Positions 46,400 to 57,073 of a stretch of DNA of 64,000 nt are shown piece after piece. The first letter of the stretch is position 1; every line of letters begins with the position of its first letter. Made by a program: the position numbers and the translations under genes. Source of the stretch: Marinobacter sp. F4206 (GTDB lineage: Bacteria; Pseudomonadota; Gammaproteobacteria; Pseudomonadales; Oleiphilaceae); NCBI RefSeq assembly GCF_019392195.1, contig NZ_JAHXKI010000003.1, forward strand, positions 496,001 to 560,000, read 5' to 3'. A model generated the notes under the pieces. That model made no database searches and was not told the origin of the DNA. It saw nothing but the letters and a program-made list of their open reading frames with translations.

Positions 46400-47269
46400 A
46401 TGGCTGCAATTACCGCTGCAATGGTCAAAGAGCTGCGTGAACGTACTGGCCTTGGCATGATGGAGTGCAAGAAAGCACTGGTAGAGGCTGATGGCAGTGT
46501 AGACGCCGCAATCGAAGAGCTGCGCAAGTCTTCCGGCCTGAAAGCCGCCAAGAAGGCTGGCCGTACCGCCGCTGAAGGCGTGTCTCTGATTAAGATCTCC
46601 GATGACAACACGGTTGCCTACATTCTGGAAGTGAACTCAGAAACCGACTTTGTTGCCCGTGATGACAATTTCATGGCATTCGCTAACGATGTCCTCGGCG
46701 TTGCCTTTGAAAAAGGCGAAACCGACGTTGCCAAGCTGATGGACGGTGATCTGGAAGCCAAGCGCGAAGCGCTGGTCCAGAAAATCGGCGAGAACATCAC
46801 TGTTCGTCGCATCGTGAAGGTTGAAGGCCCGGTTGTTGGTGGATACGTCCACAGCAACAACAAGATCGCTTCTGTTGTCGCCCTGACTGCAGGTGATGCG
46901 GAAGTGGCTCGCGACATCGCCATGCACGCCGCTGCGGTGAACCCGCGCGTTGGCAAGCCGGAAGACATGCCTGCTGAAGAGCTGGAGAAAGAGAAGGAAG
47001 TCATCAAGGCCCAGCCGGATATGGAAGGCAAGCCTGCCGAAATCGTCGAGAAGATGATGGGCGGCCGCATCAAGAAGTTCCTCAAGGAAAACAGCCTTGT
47101 CGAGCAGCCTTTCGTCAAGAACCCGGACCAGACCGTGGGTGAACTGATCAAGTCCGCCGGTGGCGAGCTGGTCGGTTTCGTTCGCCTGGAAGTGGGTGAA
47201 GGCATCGAGAAAGAAGAAGTGGACTTTGCTGCCGAAGTTGCTGCTGCAGCTGGCACAAGCAAGGCCTGA
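46400..47269 (+). CDS. tsf: Elongation factor Ts
   Basis: A 289-aa guanine-nucleotide exchange factor for EF-Tu. The N-terminal UBA-like domain ([20 protein letters not shown]) and the core containing [13 protein letters not shown], the signature of the family, are intact. The ATG has GAGAGGA 6-7 nt upstream; the frame extends five codons to a TTG with no support. 90 nt downstream of rpsB. Confidence 0.97.
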   Translation: MAAITAAMVKELRERTGLGMMECKKALVEADGSVDAAIEELRKSSGLKAAKKAGRTAAEGVSLIKISDDNTVAYILEVNSETDFVARDDNFMAFANDVLGVAFEKGETDVAKLMDGDLEAKREALVQKIGENITVRRIVKVEGPVVGGYVHSNNKIASVVALTAGDAEVARDIAMHAAAVNPRVGKPEDMPAEELEKEKEVIKAQPDMEGKPAEIVEKMMGGRIKKFLKENSLVEQPFVKNPDQTVGELIKSAGGELVGFVRLEVGEGIEKEEVDFAAEVAAAAGTSKA

Positions 47270-47350
47270 TCCTTCTTTCGGCACTGTGGCGTCGGCCGCA
47301 GTGCCATCTGAGTCTGCCACGTTAGTCAGGAACGCCTGGCTTTCGTGGCG

Positions 47351-47400
47351 GGCTTGTATCTGAGATACCCCTTTTCTGAGGAGTATGTCAGATACAAGCC
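47351..47400. repeat. Long imperfect hairpin between tsf and pyrH
   Basis: A 50-nt inverted repeat: a 13-bp perfect outer stem (GGCTTGTATCTGA/TCAGATACAAGCC) continues after one mismatch with ATAC/GTAT, one mismatch, then CC/GG and an 8-nt loop. In total 19 of 21 positions pair. No T-run follows, and it sits about 50 nt before the pyrH ATG, so it may be an attenuator, processing site or small repeated element. Confidence 0.7.
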
Positions 47401-47451
47401 TGCGACGCGTGTTACGCCGGACAGCAGCCAACAGACGAAAAGGGGATCACC

Positions 47452-48180
47452 ATGCCGACATCATCGAAAACCCAGCCCAGATACAAGCGTGTTCTGCTCA
47501 AGCTCAGTGGCGAGGCCCTGATGGGGGAGCACGATTTCGGTATTGATCCCAAAGTCCTTGATCGCATGGCCCTTGAGATTGGCGCCCTGATCGGCATCGG
47601 TGTTCAGGTCGGCCTGGTTATCGGTGGCGGTAACCTGTTCCGGGGTGCCGCCCTGAACGCGGCCGGCATGGACCGCGTAACCGGCGATCACATGGGAATG
47701 CTCGCGACCGTGATGAACGGTCTGGCCATGCGTGATGCCCTGGAGCGCTCAAACATCCGCACCCGCGTGATGTCGGCCATTCCCATGAGTGGTATCGTCG
47801 AGCACTATGATCGACGCCGTGCAGTTCGGGACCTGAAAGACGGCGACGTGGTGATTTTCTGTGCCGGTACGGGCAACCCTTTCTTCACGACCGATTCCGC
47901 TGCCTGCCTCCGGGGTATTGAAATTGAAGCAGATGCCGTGCTCAAGGCGACCAAAGTCGATGGTGTCTATTCCGCTGACCCGCATCTGGACAGCTCGGCG
48001 GAGAAATACGATTACCTGACCTATGACGAAGTCCTGGACAAGAAGCTGGGTGTTATGGATTTGACCGCCATCTGTCTGGCGAGGGATCACGGTATGCCGC
48101 TGCGGGTCTTCGACATGAATCGCGCCGGTGCGCTGACCCGGATCGTGACCGGGGAAAAAGAAGGTACACTGATCGAATAG
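47452..48180 (+). CDS. pyrH: UMP kinase
   Basis: A 242-aa hexameric bacterial UMP kinase of the amino-acid kinase fold, making UDP for pyrimidine nucleotide synthesis. Seen: [14 protein letters not shown] near the N-terminus, [11 protein letters not shown] and [22 protein letters not shown] lies upstream of the ATG. It follows tsf by 182 nt containing a long hairpin, and precedes frr. Confidence 0.96.
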   Translation: MPTSSKTQPRYKRVLLKLSGEALMGEHDFGIDPKVLDRMALEIGALIGIGVQVGLVIGGGNLFRGAALNAAGMDRVTGDHMGMLATVMNGLAMRDALERSNIRTRVMSAIPMSGIVEHYDRRRAVRDLKDGDVVIFCAGTGNPFFTTDSAACLRGIEIEADAVLKATKVDGVYSADPHLDSSAEKYDYLTYDEVLDKKLGVMDLTAICLARDHGMPLRVFDMNRAGALTRIVTGEKEGTLIE

Positions 48181-48254
48181 CAGGCTTTTCGGGGCTGATG
48201 CAGCCCCGGAATCATCGCACGGACTGATTTGACGAACGAATTGAGGATGCTGAA

Positions 48255-48812
48255 GTGATTAACGACATTAAAGCAGAAGCCGAGAAAAAAATGCAGAAGA
48301 GCCTGGACGCTCTCCACGGGGCGTTTAACAAAATTCGCACGGGCCGGGCTCACCCGTCGATTCTGGACAGCGTAATGGTTAACTACTATGGCCAGGAAAC
48401 ACCGCTGAAGCAGGTCGCCAGTATTAACGTTGAAGACAACCGCACCCTGGCGGTATCCCCCTGGGAAAAGAATCTGGTTCCAACCATTGAAAAAGCCATC
48501 ATGAGTTCCGATCTGGGGCTGAACCCCGCCACCAGTGGCGACCTGATCCGTGTGCCGATGCCGATGCTGACGGAAGAAACCCGTAAGGAAATGGTCAAGC
48601 AGGCGAAAGCCGATGCTGAGCACGGCCGGGTTTCTATCCGTAATGCCCGCCGTGATGCCAACAGCATGATCAAGGAACTGCTGAAGGATAAGGAAATCAC
48701 CGAAGACGATGAGCGTAAGGGTGAGGACGAGATCCAGAAGCTGACCGACCGGTATATCGCGGACGTCGAGAAGGCGCTGAAGGCGAAAGAAGAGGACCTG
48801 ATGGCGGTTTAA
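48255..48812 (+). CDS. frr: Ribosome recycling factor
   Basis: A 185-aa RRF, which with EF-G splits post-termination ribosomes. The family pattern is complete: [20 protein letters not shown] at the start of the helical bundle and [11 protein letters not shown] in the third. GTG start with GAGG 8 nt upstream. Confidence 0.97.
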   Translation: MINDIKAEAEKKMQKSLDALHGAFNKIRTGRAHPSILDSVMVNYYGQETPLKQVASINVEDNRTLAVSPWEKNLVPTIEKAIMSSDLGLNPATSGDLIRVPMPMLTEETRKEMVKQAKADAEHGRVSIRNARRDANSMIKELLKDKEITEDDERKGEDEIQKLTDRYIADVEKALKAKEEDLMAV

Positions 48813-48877
48813 TCGCCAGGGTTGATCTGTAAGCGAAGATGGTCGGGGCACTGGTTCCCGGCCAAGCAGAGGATTTC

Positions 48878-49648
48878 ATGACGGGAACGGTATCCGCAGA
48901 GATTCCGGTGTCGGCTGACAGGCGTCCCCGGCACGTAGCGATCATCATGGACGGTAACAACCGGTGGGCAAAACAGCACCGTCTGACCGGGGTGGCCGGA
49001 CACAAGGCTGGTGTGGATGCGGTCAAGGCTGTGGTGGAAACCTGCGGTCGGGAAGGTGTCGAGGTGCTCACCCTGTTTGCGTTTTCCAGCGAAAACTGGC
49101 GCCGCCCCCAAGACGAAGTGTCAGCGTTGATGAAGCTGTTTCTCTTTGCGCTTGAACGGGAAGTTCGCAAGCTGCACCGCAACAACATCCGGCTCCGGAT
49201 CATCGGTGATCGGACCGCGTTCAGCTCTGTCCTGCAGCAGCACATGAAAGAGGCGGAAGAGCTGACCCAGCACAATACCCGTATGACGCTGGTAATCGCG
49301 GCAAATTACGGCGGCCACTGGGACATTGCTCAGGCAAGCCGACAGGTTGCCGCCAAGGTGCGGGCCGGTCAGATCGAGCCCTCGGATATCACCGATGACC
49401 TTATACAGCAGCATCTGAGCATCGGAGATCTGCCGATGCCGGACCTGATGATCCGGACCGCCGGTGAGCAGCGAATCAGCAATTTCATGCTCTGGCATCT
49501 GGCCTACACTGAGCTGTATTTCTCACCGGTTTTCTGGCCGGACTTCAAAGCCGACGAGATGCGCAAGGCACTGCAGGCATACGCTGGGCGTCAACGCCGG
49601 TTTGGCCAGACCGACGACCAGATCGCTGCCAAGGCATCACAACAATAA
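48878..49648 (+). CDS. uppS: Undecaprenyl diphosphate synthase
   Basis: A 256-aa cis-prenyltransferase (UppS/IspU), making the C55 lipid carrier for peptidoglycan. The catalytic Asp is in IIMDGNNRWAKQH; LFAFSSENWRRP and the C-terminal DLMIRTAGEQRISNFMLW are family hallmarks. I chose the ATG at 48878, preceded by GAGGA; the frame opens 13 codons earlier without a ribosome site. Confidence 0.96.
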   Translation: MTGTVSAEIPVSADRRPRHVAIIMDGNNRWAKQHRLTGVAGHKAGVDAVKAVVETCGREGVEVLTLFAFSSENWRRPQDEVSALMKLFLFALEREVRKLHRNNIRLRIIGDRTAFSSVLQQHMKEAEELTQHNTRMTLVIAANYGGHWDIAQASRQVAAKVRAGQIEPSDITDDLIQQHLSIGDLPMPDLMIRTAGEQRISNFMLWHLAYTELYFSPVFWPDFKADEMRKALQAYAGRQRRFGQTDDQIAAKASQQ

Positions 49649-49670
49649 TGAAACCATAGCGACCGTCACT

Positions 49671-50510
49671 GTGTTAAAAACCCGAATCATTACCGCTCTG
49701 ATCCTGGCTCCGATTGCCATCGGCGGCATCTTTTTTCTGCCGCCACTGGGTTTTGCCCTGTTCACCGGCGCCATCATTACACTGGGTGCCTGGGAGTGGG
49801 CCAACATGTCCGGTATTGAAGGGCAGGTCGGGCGAGCGCTCTATGCGGCCGTAACCGCGGCGGTCCTGTTTGGCCTGCTCAATGTGCCGGCCGTTGCCGT
49901 GCTCTGGCTGGCCCTGGTGTGGTGGTCGGTCTGTTTTCTCATGGTTCGCAGTTATCCCGAGGGCTCTTCGCGCTGGGGCAGTGTGCCGGTGCGGGCAGTC
50001 ATGGGTTTATTGGTGCTTGTGCCGGCCTGGGTGGGGCTGAACCACCTGAGGACAGGCAGTCTTGACTTTGGTGCTGTCACCAACAGTCTCTGGGCGATCC
50101 TCTACGTATTCTGTACTGTCTGGGTTGCCGATATCGGTGCCTATTTTGCCGGGCGCGCCTTCGGTAAGGCCAAGCTGGCGCCACGGGTCAGTCCGGGCAA
50201 ATCCTGGGCGGGGGTTTGGGGCGGTCTGGTCGCGGTGGGCGTCTTTGCCATTGTGGTTAGTCTGATGGCCTCGGCTGACAGCTCCGAAACGATTTTTCTG
50301 GTCCTTGCCAGTCTGGCTACGGGTTTGGTCTCTGTGCTGGGAGATCTGCTGGAGAGCATGCTCAAGCGGTTTCGGGGGATCAAAGACAGCAGCCAGTTGT
50401 TGCCGGGTCACGGGGGGATCATGGATCGGATCGATAGCCTGACAGTGGCTATTCCGGTGTTTGCCCTGATCATCACACAACTCGGCTGGCTCACCGCCGG
50501 GCAATGGTAA
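49671..50510 (+). CDS. cdsA: Phosphatidate cytidylyltransferase
   Basis: A 279-aa polytopic membrane enzyme forming CDP-diacylglycerol. The GTG start gives the expected N-terminus [18 protein letters not shown]; the frame is open 69 codons upstream over uppS but that is a shadow. The C-terminal signature [20 protein letters not shown] is intact, and the [17 protein letters not shown] loop is present. The start has no good ribosome site and may rely on coupling to uppS, 22 nt upstream. Confidence 0.93.
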   Translation: MLKTRIITALILAPIAIGGIFFLPPLGFALFTGAIITLGAWEWANMSGIEGQVGRALYAAVTAAVLFGLLNVPAVAVLWLALVWWSVCFLMVRSYPEGSSRWGSVPVRAVMGLLVLVPAWVGLNHLRTGSLDFGAVTNSLWAILYVFCTVWVADIGAYFAGRAFGKAKLAPRVSPGKSWAGVWGGLVAVGVFAIVVSLMASADSSETIFLVLASLATGLVSVLGDLLESMLKRFRGIKDSSQLLPGHGGIMDRIDSLTVAIPVFALIITQLGWLTAGQW

Positions 50511-50512
50511 CC

Positions 50513-51697
50513 ATGGTAACGCGCAGCCTGACAATCCTGGGGGCAACGGGCTCCATTGGCCTGAGCACCCTGGATGTTATCCGGCGTCATCCGGACCGTT
50601 TTTCAGTGTACGCCTTGACCGCAGGCACCCGCGCCCGGGAGCTTGCGGTGCTGTGTCGGGAGTTCCGGCCCAAGGTGGCTGTTATGGCGGACCCGCAGGC
50701 AGCAAGGGAGCTGGCCGAGCTTTTGTCCGACCTTCCTGCCATCCGGGTACTCAGTGGCTCTGAAGGGTTGTGCGAGGTTGCCTCGGTAGCCGAGGCAGAC
50801 ACGGTAATGGCGGCGATTGTTGGCGCCGCCGGTCTGCCTCCCACGCTTGCTGCCGCGCAGGCCGGCAAAAGGGTGTTGCTGGCAAACAAGGAAGCGCTCG
50901 TGATGTCCGGCAAGCTGTTCATGGATGCGGTGGCGGAAGCCGGCGCGGAGCTACTGCCAATTGACTCGGAGCACAATGCAATTTTTCAGTGCATTCCTCC
51001 TGACCGGATCCGGGACCCCGAGGGCGCCGGCATTTCCCGAATTCTATTAACGGCATCGGGCGGTCCCTTCCGGGAGCACAGCGCCGAGGCGTTGCGAGCG
51101 GTCTCTCCGGAACAGGCCTGCGCCCACCCCAACTGGTCGATGGGGCAGAAAATTTCCGTGGATTCAGCCACGCTCATGAACAAGGGGCTGGAACTGATTG
51201 AGGCCTGTTGGCTGTTCAATACCACGCCCGAGGCGATCGAAGTCCACGTCCACCCGGAGAGTATTATCCACTCGATGGTCGAATACGTGGACGGTTCCGT
51301 GCTTGCCCAGTTGGGCAGCCCGGATATGAGGACGCCGATCGCAAATGGCCTGGCCTGGCCCGAGCGAATCGATGCCGGGGTGGCGCCGCTGGATCTGTTT
51401 TCCATTGGCCGTTTTCATTTTGAACGGCCGGACCTGGTTCGTTTTCCATGTCTGAGGCTGGCGGCTGAGGCGTTTGATGCTGGCGGTACCGCCCCCGCGG
51501 TTCTTAATGCCGCGAACGAGGAAGCAGTCTCAGCCTTTCTGGCTGGTAACCTGTGTTTTGCCGATATCCCCGTTATCATAGAGCGGACGCTGGCCGCCAC
51601 GGCAGTGGCTCCCGCGGACAGTTTTGAAACCATATTCGCCAAGGATTCCGAGGCCAGGCAGCGCGCGCGGGAACAGATTGGCTTGTTAACTGTCTGA
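50513..51697 (+). CDS. dxr: 1-deoxy-D-xylulose 5-phosphate reductoisomerase
   Basis: About 394 aa. Converts DXP to MEP with NADPH in the isoprenoid pathway. NADPH motif [14 protein letters not shown] at the N-terminus, [11 protein letters not shown] (metal-binding Asp/Glu) and [19 protein letters not shown] are present. Two in-frame ATGs (50504 and 50513) overlap or abut the cdsA stop; the second gives the standard N-terminus. Neither has a good ribosome site, pointing to coupling with cdsA. Confidence 0.95.
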   Translation: MVTRSLTILGATGSIGLSTLDVIRRHPDRFSVYALTAGTRARELAVLCREFRPKVAVMADPQAARELAELLSDLPAIRVLSGSEGLCEVASVAEADTVMAAIVGAAGLPPTLAAAQAGKRVLLANKEALVMSGKLFMDAVAEAGAELLPIDSEHNAIFQCIPPDRIRDPEGAGISRILLTASGGPFREHSAEALRAVSPEQACAHPNWSMGQKISVDSATLMNKGLELIEACWLFNTTPEAIEVHVHPESIIHSMVEYVDGSVLAQLGSPDMRTPIANGLAWPERIDAGVAPLDLFSIGRFHFERPDLVRFPCLRLAAEAFDAGGTAPAVLNAANEEAVSAFLAGNLCFADIPVIIERTLAATAVAPADSFETIFAKDSEARQRAREQIGLLTV

Positions 51698-51744
51698 AAT
51701 TCCGAGCTGTTTCTGTCTTGCCCTAGCCATCAACCGGGAATGCT

Positions 51745-53094
51745 ATGCAGATAATCGAAACCATTCTGGCGCTTGCGCTGACACTGGGCATCCTCGTAAC
51801 GCTTCATGAGTATGGCCATTTCTGGGTTGCCCGTCGCTGCGGCGTCAAAGTACTCCGGTTCTCAGTAGGGTTCGGCAAGCCACTGTTTTCCTGGTATGAC
51901 CGTCATGGGACGGAGTTTGCCGTCGCGGCAATCCCTCTGGGTGGCTATGTCAAAATGCTGGATGCCCGGGAGGGACCGGTTCCCGAGGAGCTGAAGGATC
52001 AGGCATTCACTTCCAAACCGCCCTCCAAGCGCATTGCCATTGCTGCCGCGGGGCCGGTGGCCAACTTTATCTTCGCGCTCTTTGCCTACTGGCTGCTCGG
52101 CATCGTTGGCGTTACCGCGGTCGCGCCGATCGTTGGTGACGTCGCCCCGGATACCGTAGCTGAACGTATGGGGCTTCAGGAGGGCATGGAACTGCACGCC
52201 GTCGATGGTCACCGCGTGACGTCCTGGCGGGACGTTAACATGCGCTTGCTGGAGCGTGCCGGTGAGCGCGGCGAAATCGCCATCGAGGTGACGGATAACG
52301 GTGTGCGTGGAACCATTACCGGTGAACTCGGTGGCTGGCGTCTGAGCGATGAATCCCCAAATCCCCTCGGTCAGTTCGGCATTACACCCTGGCGCCCGGA
52401 CATTCCGCCGGTTCTTGGAGAGATCTCCGACGGTGGACGTGCGCAGCAGGCAGGTTTGCAACCGGGGGATCAGGTGCTGGCGGTGGACGGCGAACCGATC
52501 GGGAACTGGTTTGATCTGGTAGACTTCATTCGCAGCTCTCCCCAGCAGACTCTGGCGTTGACGATCAAGCGTGAGGGCGGCGAGCGCACAATCGAGGTGA
52601 CTCCCGAGGCGAAAGCCGCGGAAGAGGGGGAAACCATCGGCTTCCTGGGCGCCGGTGTGCAACCGGTGTCCTGGCCCGATGAAGTGTTGCGGGAAGTAAG
52701 CTATGGGCCGTTGGCCGCCATTCCCAATGCGGTCAACGAAACCTGGGCCGATACCCGTTTGACGCTGGTGGCCATCAAGAAGATGGTTACCGGTTTGCTG
52801 TCACCGACAAATCTTAGCGGTCCGATTACGATTGCCAGGGTCGCCGAAGCCAGCGTTAGCTCGGGATTCGAGGACTTTGTCCGGTTCCTGGCCTATCTCA
52901 GTATCAGTCTTGGTGTCCTTAACCTGTTGCCCGTGCCCGTTCTCGATGGTGGCCATATTGTTTATTACACCATTGAAGCCATCCGCGGGAAGCCGCTGTC
53001 CGAAGAGGCCCAGGCCCTAGGGTTACGAATTGGTATGACACTGATTCTCACATTAATGGTGTTTGCTCTTTACAACGACCTGATGCGGTTGTGA
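51745..53094 (+). CDS. rseP: Site-2 intramembrane metalloprotease RseP
   Basis: A 449-aa S2P zinc protease in the inner membrane, cleaving the anti-sigma factor RseA in the sigmaE stress cascade and signal-peptide remnants. Zinc ligands His21, Glu22 and His25 in LHEYGH; the second zinc motif is PVPVLDGGH near residue 395. Two PDZ domains lie between (~115-200 and ~210-300; the second includes AGLQPGDQVLAVDGEP). GGGA precedes the ATG. Confidence 0.96.
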   Translation: MQIIETILALALTLGILVTLHEYGHFWVARRCGVKVLRFSVGFGKPLFSWYDRHGTEFAVAAIPLGGYVKMLDAREGPVPEELKDQAFTSKPPSKRIAIAAAGPVANFIFALFAYWLLGIVGVTAVAPIVGDVAPDTVAERMGLQEGMELHAVDGHRVTSWRDVNMRLLERAGERGEIAIEVTDNGVRGTITGELGGWRLSDESPNPLGQFGITPWRPDIPPVLGEISDGGRAQQAGLQPGDQVLAVDGEPIGNWFDLVDFIRSSPQQTLALTIKREGGERTIEVTPEAKAAEEGETIGFLGAGVQPVSWPDEVLREVSYGPLAAIPNAVNETWADTRLTLVAIKKMVTGLLSPTNLSGPITIARVAEASVSSGFEDFVRFLAYLSISLGVLNLLPVPVLDGGHIVYYTIEAIRGKPLSEEAQALGLRIGMTLILTLMVFALYNDLMRL

Positions 53095-53138
53095 GAATTG
53101 CGAGCTCCTTACGCGCATTAACCAGGCGAAATATTTGA

Positions 53139-55457
53139 ATGAGACGTTCTCTTCTAGGTGTAGCTATTGGCCTCGCTGTTGCCACGACCGGCATGAAGCC
53201 AGCTCTTGCAGATGAATTCACAGTTGCAGACATTGAGGTCGAAGGCCTGCAACGGGTATCTGCAGGTACCGTTTTTTCTGCCTTTCCCGTTAACATCGGT
53301 GAGCAGGTCGATCCCGCCGAATTGGCCGATGCGATCAAGTCCCTGTTCGGAACCGGTCTCTTTACCGATATTGAAGCCAGCCGCGACGCCGGTGTCCTGA
53401 TTCTAACCGTCCGTGAGCGTCCTTCCATCAGCGCCATTGAGATTGAGGGCAACAAGAACATCGAGACCGACATGCTCATGGACGCGTTGTCGGGTGCCGG
53501 TCTTCAGGAAGGCCAGGTGTTCCGGCGAGCCACCCTTGAACGACTGGAGCTGGAAATCCTTCGATCCTACATCGCCCAGGGTCGGTATAATGCGCGGGTA
53601 ACGGCAACAGCAGAAGAGCTGCCAAGGAACCGGGTCTCGATTAGTCTGGACATTAACGAAGGCACGGTTGCCGCCATTCATCACATCAATATCGTGGGCA
53701 ATCAGGATTTTGGGGACGAGCAGTTGCTCGACCTGTTCGAGCTGCAGACCAGTAGCTGGTGGAATTCCATCACCAACTCGGACAAATACGCCCGCGAGCG
53801 GTTGAGTGGTGACCTTGAGTCGTTGCGCTCGTTCTACCTTGACCGTGGTTACCTGGATTTCAACGTGGAGTCCAGTCAGGTATCGATCTCGCCGGACAAA
53901 CAGCAGGTCTTTATTGCCATCGCTCTGAATGAGGGGCCGCAGTACACCATCTCCGAAATCAATCTGCGCGGTGACCTGATTGTCGGTGAAGAAGAACTGC
54001 GAAAGCTCATCCCCGTGGAAGAGGGGGATGTTTTCTCCCGCGCCCGTATGACCGCGATTTCCGAGGCACTGTCGTTCCGACTGGGGCGTGAAGGCTACGC
54101 GTTTGCCAATGTGAACGCGGTACCTGAGCCCGGAGAGAACAACACCGCTGCGGTTACCTTCTTCGTGGAGCCCGGCAAGCGTGCTTATGTTCGCCGTGTG
54201 AATTTTGACGGCAACGTGTCCACCCGTGATGATGTCCTGCGTCAGGAAATGACCCAGATGGAAGGTGGTATCGCTTCTTCCGACCGCATTGAATTCTCCA
54301 AGACCCGGCTTGAACGCCTGGGCTTCTTCAAGACGGTGAACGTGGAAACCGTTCCGGTACCGGGTACCGATGACTTGGTTGACGTGAATTACAGCGTAGA
54401 GGAGCAGCCCACCGGTAGCTTGTCTGCATCTGTTGGTTTCTCCCAGGACTCCGGCGTAATCCTTGGTGCCAACGTGTCGGAGAACAACTTCTTCGGTACC
54501 GGCAAGCGGGTGTCGTTCGGTGTTAACGTCAGTGACTCCGTTAAGAGCGCCAACGTTTCCTATCTGGATCCTTACTATACGGTGGATGGAGTAAGTCGCG
54601 GGTTCAGCCTGTTTGCCCGCGAAACCGATTACGAGGAAGAGGACATCTCATCCTACCTGCTGGACGAGTACGGTGGTCGGGTCACCTTCGGTTATCCGAC
54701 AGATAACATTACACGCCTGAACTTCGGTCTCGGCTACACCCGTTCCAATATCAAGGAAGGTGCCTTCACGTCCCAGGAAGTCATTGATTTCATCGATGAA
54801 GAAGGGGACTCCTTCGATAACTACTTCCTGTTCGGCAGCTGGCGGCGCAGTACCCTTAACCGGGGTGTGTTACCGACCGACGGTTACAGTCACTCGGTGT
54901 CTCTGGATCTCGCGGTACCCGGCAGTGACCTGACCTTCTATAAGTTGAGTCACAAGACCGATTTCTATCAGCCCCTGACCAGTTCGGGCCGCTGGATAGT
55001 GCGCGCCCGAACCGATATCGGCTATGGTGATGGCTACAAGGACCGAACCCAGATGCCGTTCTATGAGCATTTCTACGCTGGTGGTTACGGTTCCGTTCGG
55101 GGTTACGAGGCAAACTCACTGGGTCCGAGGGCAACCAACAACCCGAACGATCTGTCTGAGCCCGATCCTTTCGGTGGTAACTTGCTCACCGAAGGCAGTC
55201 TGGAGCTGATATTCCCGACGCCGTTTGCCGGCGACAGCCGCTCCATGCGGACGGCCTTCTTTGTTGATGCCGGTCAGGTTTTTGATACCGATCGCGGCTT
55301 CGATCCGGCTCTGGATGAAGTGCGGCTGTCTGCCGGCGTCGGATTCCAGTGGATTACCGCGGTAGGTCCGCTGGCCTTCAGCCTTGCGCAACCTCTGAAC
55401 GACAAGGCTGGTGATGATACCCAGGTGTTCCAGTTCTCCCTGGGCCAGACGTTCTGA
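53139..55457 (+). CDS. bamA: Outer-membrane protein assembly factor BamA
   Basis: A 772-aa Omp85 protein: a signal peptide (residues ~1-24, cleavage after ALA), five POTRA repeats (~25-425; the first starts FTVADIEVEGLQR) and a 16-stranded beta-barrel. The barrel includes YEHFYAGGYGSVRGY, where the VRGY of the L6 loop is diagnostic, and it ends in Phe as expected for outer-membrane insertion. Essential for beta-barrel insertion. Sits between rseP and skp, its normal neighbours. Confidence 0.97.
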   Translation: MRRSLLGVAIGLAVATTGMKPALADEFTVADIEVEGLQRVSAGTVFSAFPVNIGEQVDPAELADAIKSLFGTGLFTDIEASRDAGVLILTVRERPSISAIEIEGNKNIETDMLMDALSGAGLQEGQVFRRATLERLELEILRSYIAQGRYNARVTATAEELPRNRVSISLDINEGTVAAIHHINIVGNQDFGDEQLLDLFELQTSSWWNSITNSDKYARERLSGDLESLRSFYLDRGYLDFNVESSQVSISPDKQQVFIAIALNEGPQYTISEINLRGDLIVGEEELRKLIPVEEGDVFSRARMTAISEALSFRLGREGYAFANVNAVPEPGENNTAAVTFFVEPGKRAYVRRVNFDGNVSTRDDVLRQEMTQMEGGIASSDRIEFSKTRLERLGFFKTVNVETVPVPGTDDLVDVNYSVEEQPTGSLSASVGFSQDSGVILGANVSENNFFGTGKRVSFGVNVSDSVKSANVSYLDPYYTVDGVSRGFSLFARETDYEEEDISSYLLDEYGGRVTFGYPTDNITRLNFGLGYTRSNIKEGAFTSQEVIDFIDEEGDSFDNYFLFGSWRRSTLNRGVLPTDGYSHSVSLDLAVPGSDLTFYKLSHKTDFYQPLTSSGRWIVRARTDIGYGDGYKDRTQMPFYEHFYAGGYGSVRGYEANSLGPRATNNPNDLSEPDPFGGNLLTEGSLELIFPTPFAGDSRSMRTAFFVDAGQVFDTDRGFDPALDEVRLSAGVGFQWITAVGPLAFSLAQPLNDKAGDDTQVFQFSLGQTF

Positions 55458-55499
55458 CGAATGACGATAAAAATTATGGATGAAACGAGGAGAATACTG

Positions 55500-55997
55500 A
55501 TGTCTCGAATTGTAATGATGGTTGCGGCTGCCTTGATGGCACTCTCGTTCCCGGCACTGGCAGAAACCCGCATCGGCGTCGTGGATCTTCGACAGGCGCT
55601 GTTCTCGTCAAACGATGCCAAGAGCTTCAGCGAGTCCCTGCAGAAGGATTTCGCCGGCGATGAGGCCAAAGTCCGGGAAGTGCAGGAGCAGGCGCGTCAG
55701 CTCAAGGAGCGTCTGGAAAAAGATGGCGCCATGATGAACGAGAGCGAACGTAACAAGCTGGCTGGCGAGTTTCAGGAAAAGGTCAAAGAGTTCAATTTCC
55801 TGAAGCAGCGTCTGGACAGCACCGTTGCCCAGCGTAAGCAGGCATTCCTCGAGCAGGCACGTCCGGAAGTCGACGCCGCGGTCGAAGAGTTGCTTGAAGA
55901 AAACGACCTCGATCTGATTCTCCCCAGCGAGGCCGTGGTTTACGTGAAGCCTGAAATGAACCTCACTTCTCAACTGCTTGAAAAGCTGAACCGTTAA
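55500..55997 (+). CDS. skp: Periplasmic chaperone Skp (OmpH)
   Basis: A 165-aa periplasmic chaperone holding unfolded outer-membrane proteins for BamA. A signal peptide (VAAALMALSFPALA) is followed by ETRIGVVDLRQALF and a long coiled coil. AGGAG is 7 nt from the ATG; 13 upstream codons are open but lack a site and signal order. Lies 42 nt after bamA. Confidence 0.94.
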   Translation: MSRIVMMVAAALMALSFPALAETRIGVVDLRQALFSSNDAKSFSESLQKDFAGDEAKVREVQEQARQLKERLEKDGAMMNESERNKLAGEFQEKVKEFNFLKQRLDSTVAQRKQAFLEQARPEVDAAVEELLEENDLDLILPSEAVVYVKPEMNLTSQLLEKLNR

Positions 55998-56037
55998 TCT
56001 TGGTGGGGGCTTCCCCGGAACGTTTTTGGAGCAAGTA

Positions 56038-57063
56038 ATGACAGAGAGGTCCTTTCGGCTCGAAGAAATCGCCAAGGCGTTAGGAGCCGAACTCCGGGGT
56101 GACCCCGATGTTCAGGTAGCGGGGCTTGCCACCTTGCAGGCTGCCAGTCCCGGCCAGATAAGTTTTCTGGCCAATCCCTCCTACGCCAAGTATCTGGCGG
56201 ACTCTCAAGCCTCGGCCGTGATCATGTCCCCGGCATCGGCCGGGGACGCCAAGACCAATGTCCTGTTATTGGACAATCCCTACCTGGGCTATGCTCGTCT
56301 GAGCCATTGGTTCGACCCTGAGCCCGTCTCCCAGCCCGGCATTCACCCGTCAGCCGTCGTTGACGCCAGTGCCCGCGTGGCGGATGACGCGTCAATTGGT
56401 CCAAACGCCGTCATCGAAGCTGACGTGGAAATCGGCGAAAAGGTGGTGGTTGGCGCGGGCTCGGTGATTGGGGCCCGGGCACAAGTGGGCGCGGGAACGG
56501 TTATTCGCCCGCGGGTAACGCTTGCCCATGATGTGATTGTGGGGCAGCGCTGTCATATCCTGAGTGGCGCTGTTATCGGGTCTGACGGCTTCGGTTTTGC
56601 GAACGAGAAAGGCGTGTGGCACCGAATTGCCCAGCTGGGGCGCGTGGTGTTGGGCAACGATGTCGAGGTCGGGGCGAACACCACCATAGACCGGGGCGCT
56701 CTTGATGACACGGTCATCGGTGACGGAGTGAAGCTCGACAACCTGATACAGATTGCTCACAACGTTCAGATCGGTGACCACAGCGCCATGGCGGCCATGG
56801 TTGGCATTGCCGGCAGCACCCGGATCGGTCGCCATTGTGTGTTCGGTGGCGCGTCCGGAGTAGCGGGCCATCTGGACATTGCGGACCAGGTGCATCTGAC
56901 CGGCATGACGCTGGTTACTGGCGACATCCGGGAGCCGGGCGTCTATTCCTCCGGAACCAGCGCGGATACCAATCGGAAGTGGCGAAAGAATGCGGTGCGC
57001 TTCAGGCAGCTGGATGACCTGGCACGACGGATCAAAGAACTGGAAAAGAAATTAGAGGGCTGA
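56038..57063 (+). CDS. lpxD: UDP-3-O-(3-hydroxyacyl)glucosamine N-acyltransferase
   Basis: A 341-aa hexapeptide-repeat acyltransferase adding the N-linked acyl chain in lipid A synthesis. N-terminal uridine-binding domain (residues ~1-100), then beta-helix repeats (~105-310; [20 protein letters not shown] carries the catalytic His) and a C-terminal helix. GGAG is 6 nt before the ATG; a TTG four codons earlier is unsupported. Confidence 0.96.
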   Translation: MTERSFRLEEIAKALGAELRGDPDVQVAGLATLQAASPGQISFLANPSYAKYLADSQASAVIMSPASAGDAKTNVLLLDNPYLGYARLSHWFDPEPVSQPGIHPSAVVDASARVADDASIGPNAVIEADVEIGEKVVVGAGSVIGARAQVGAGTVIRPRVTLAHDVIVGQRCHILSGAVIGSDGFGFANEKGVWHRIAQLGRVVLGNDVEVGANTTIDRGALDDTVIGDGVKLDNLIQIAHNVQIGDHSAMAAMVGIAGSTRIGRHCVFGGASGVAGHLDIADQVHLTGMTLVTGDIREPGVYSSGTSADTNRKWRKNAVRFRQLDDLARRIKELEKKLEG

Positions 57064-57073
57064 GGCCGACAAG

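Noticed and set aside
49464..49670. 69-codon upstream extension of cdsA
   Set aside because: Overlaps uppS in another frame and is hydrophilic; the GTG at 49671 gives the expected N-terminus.
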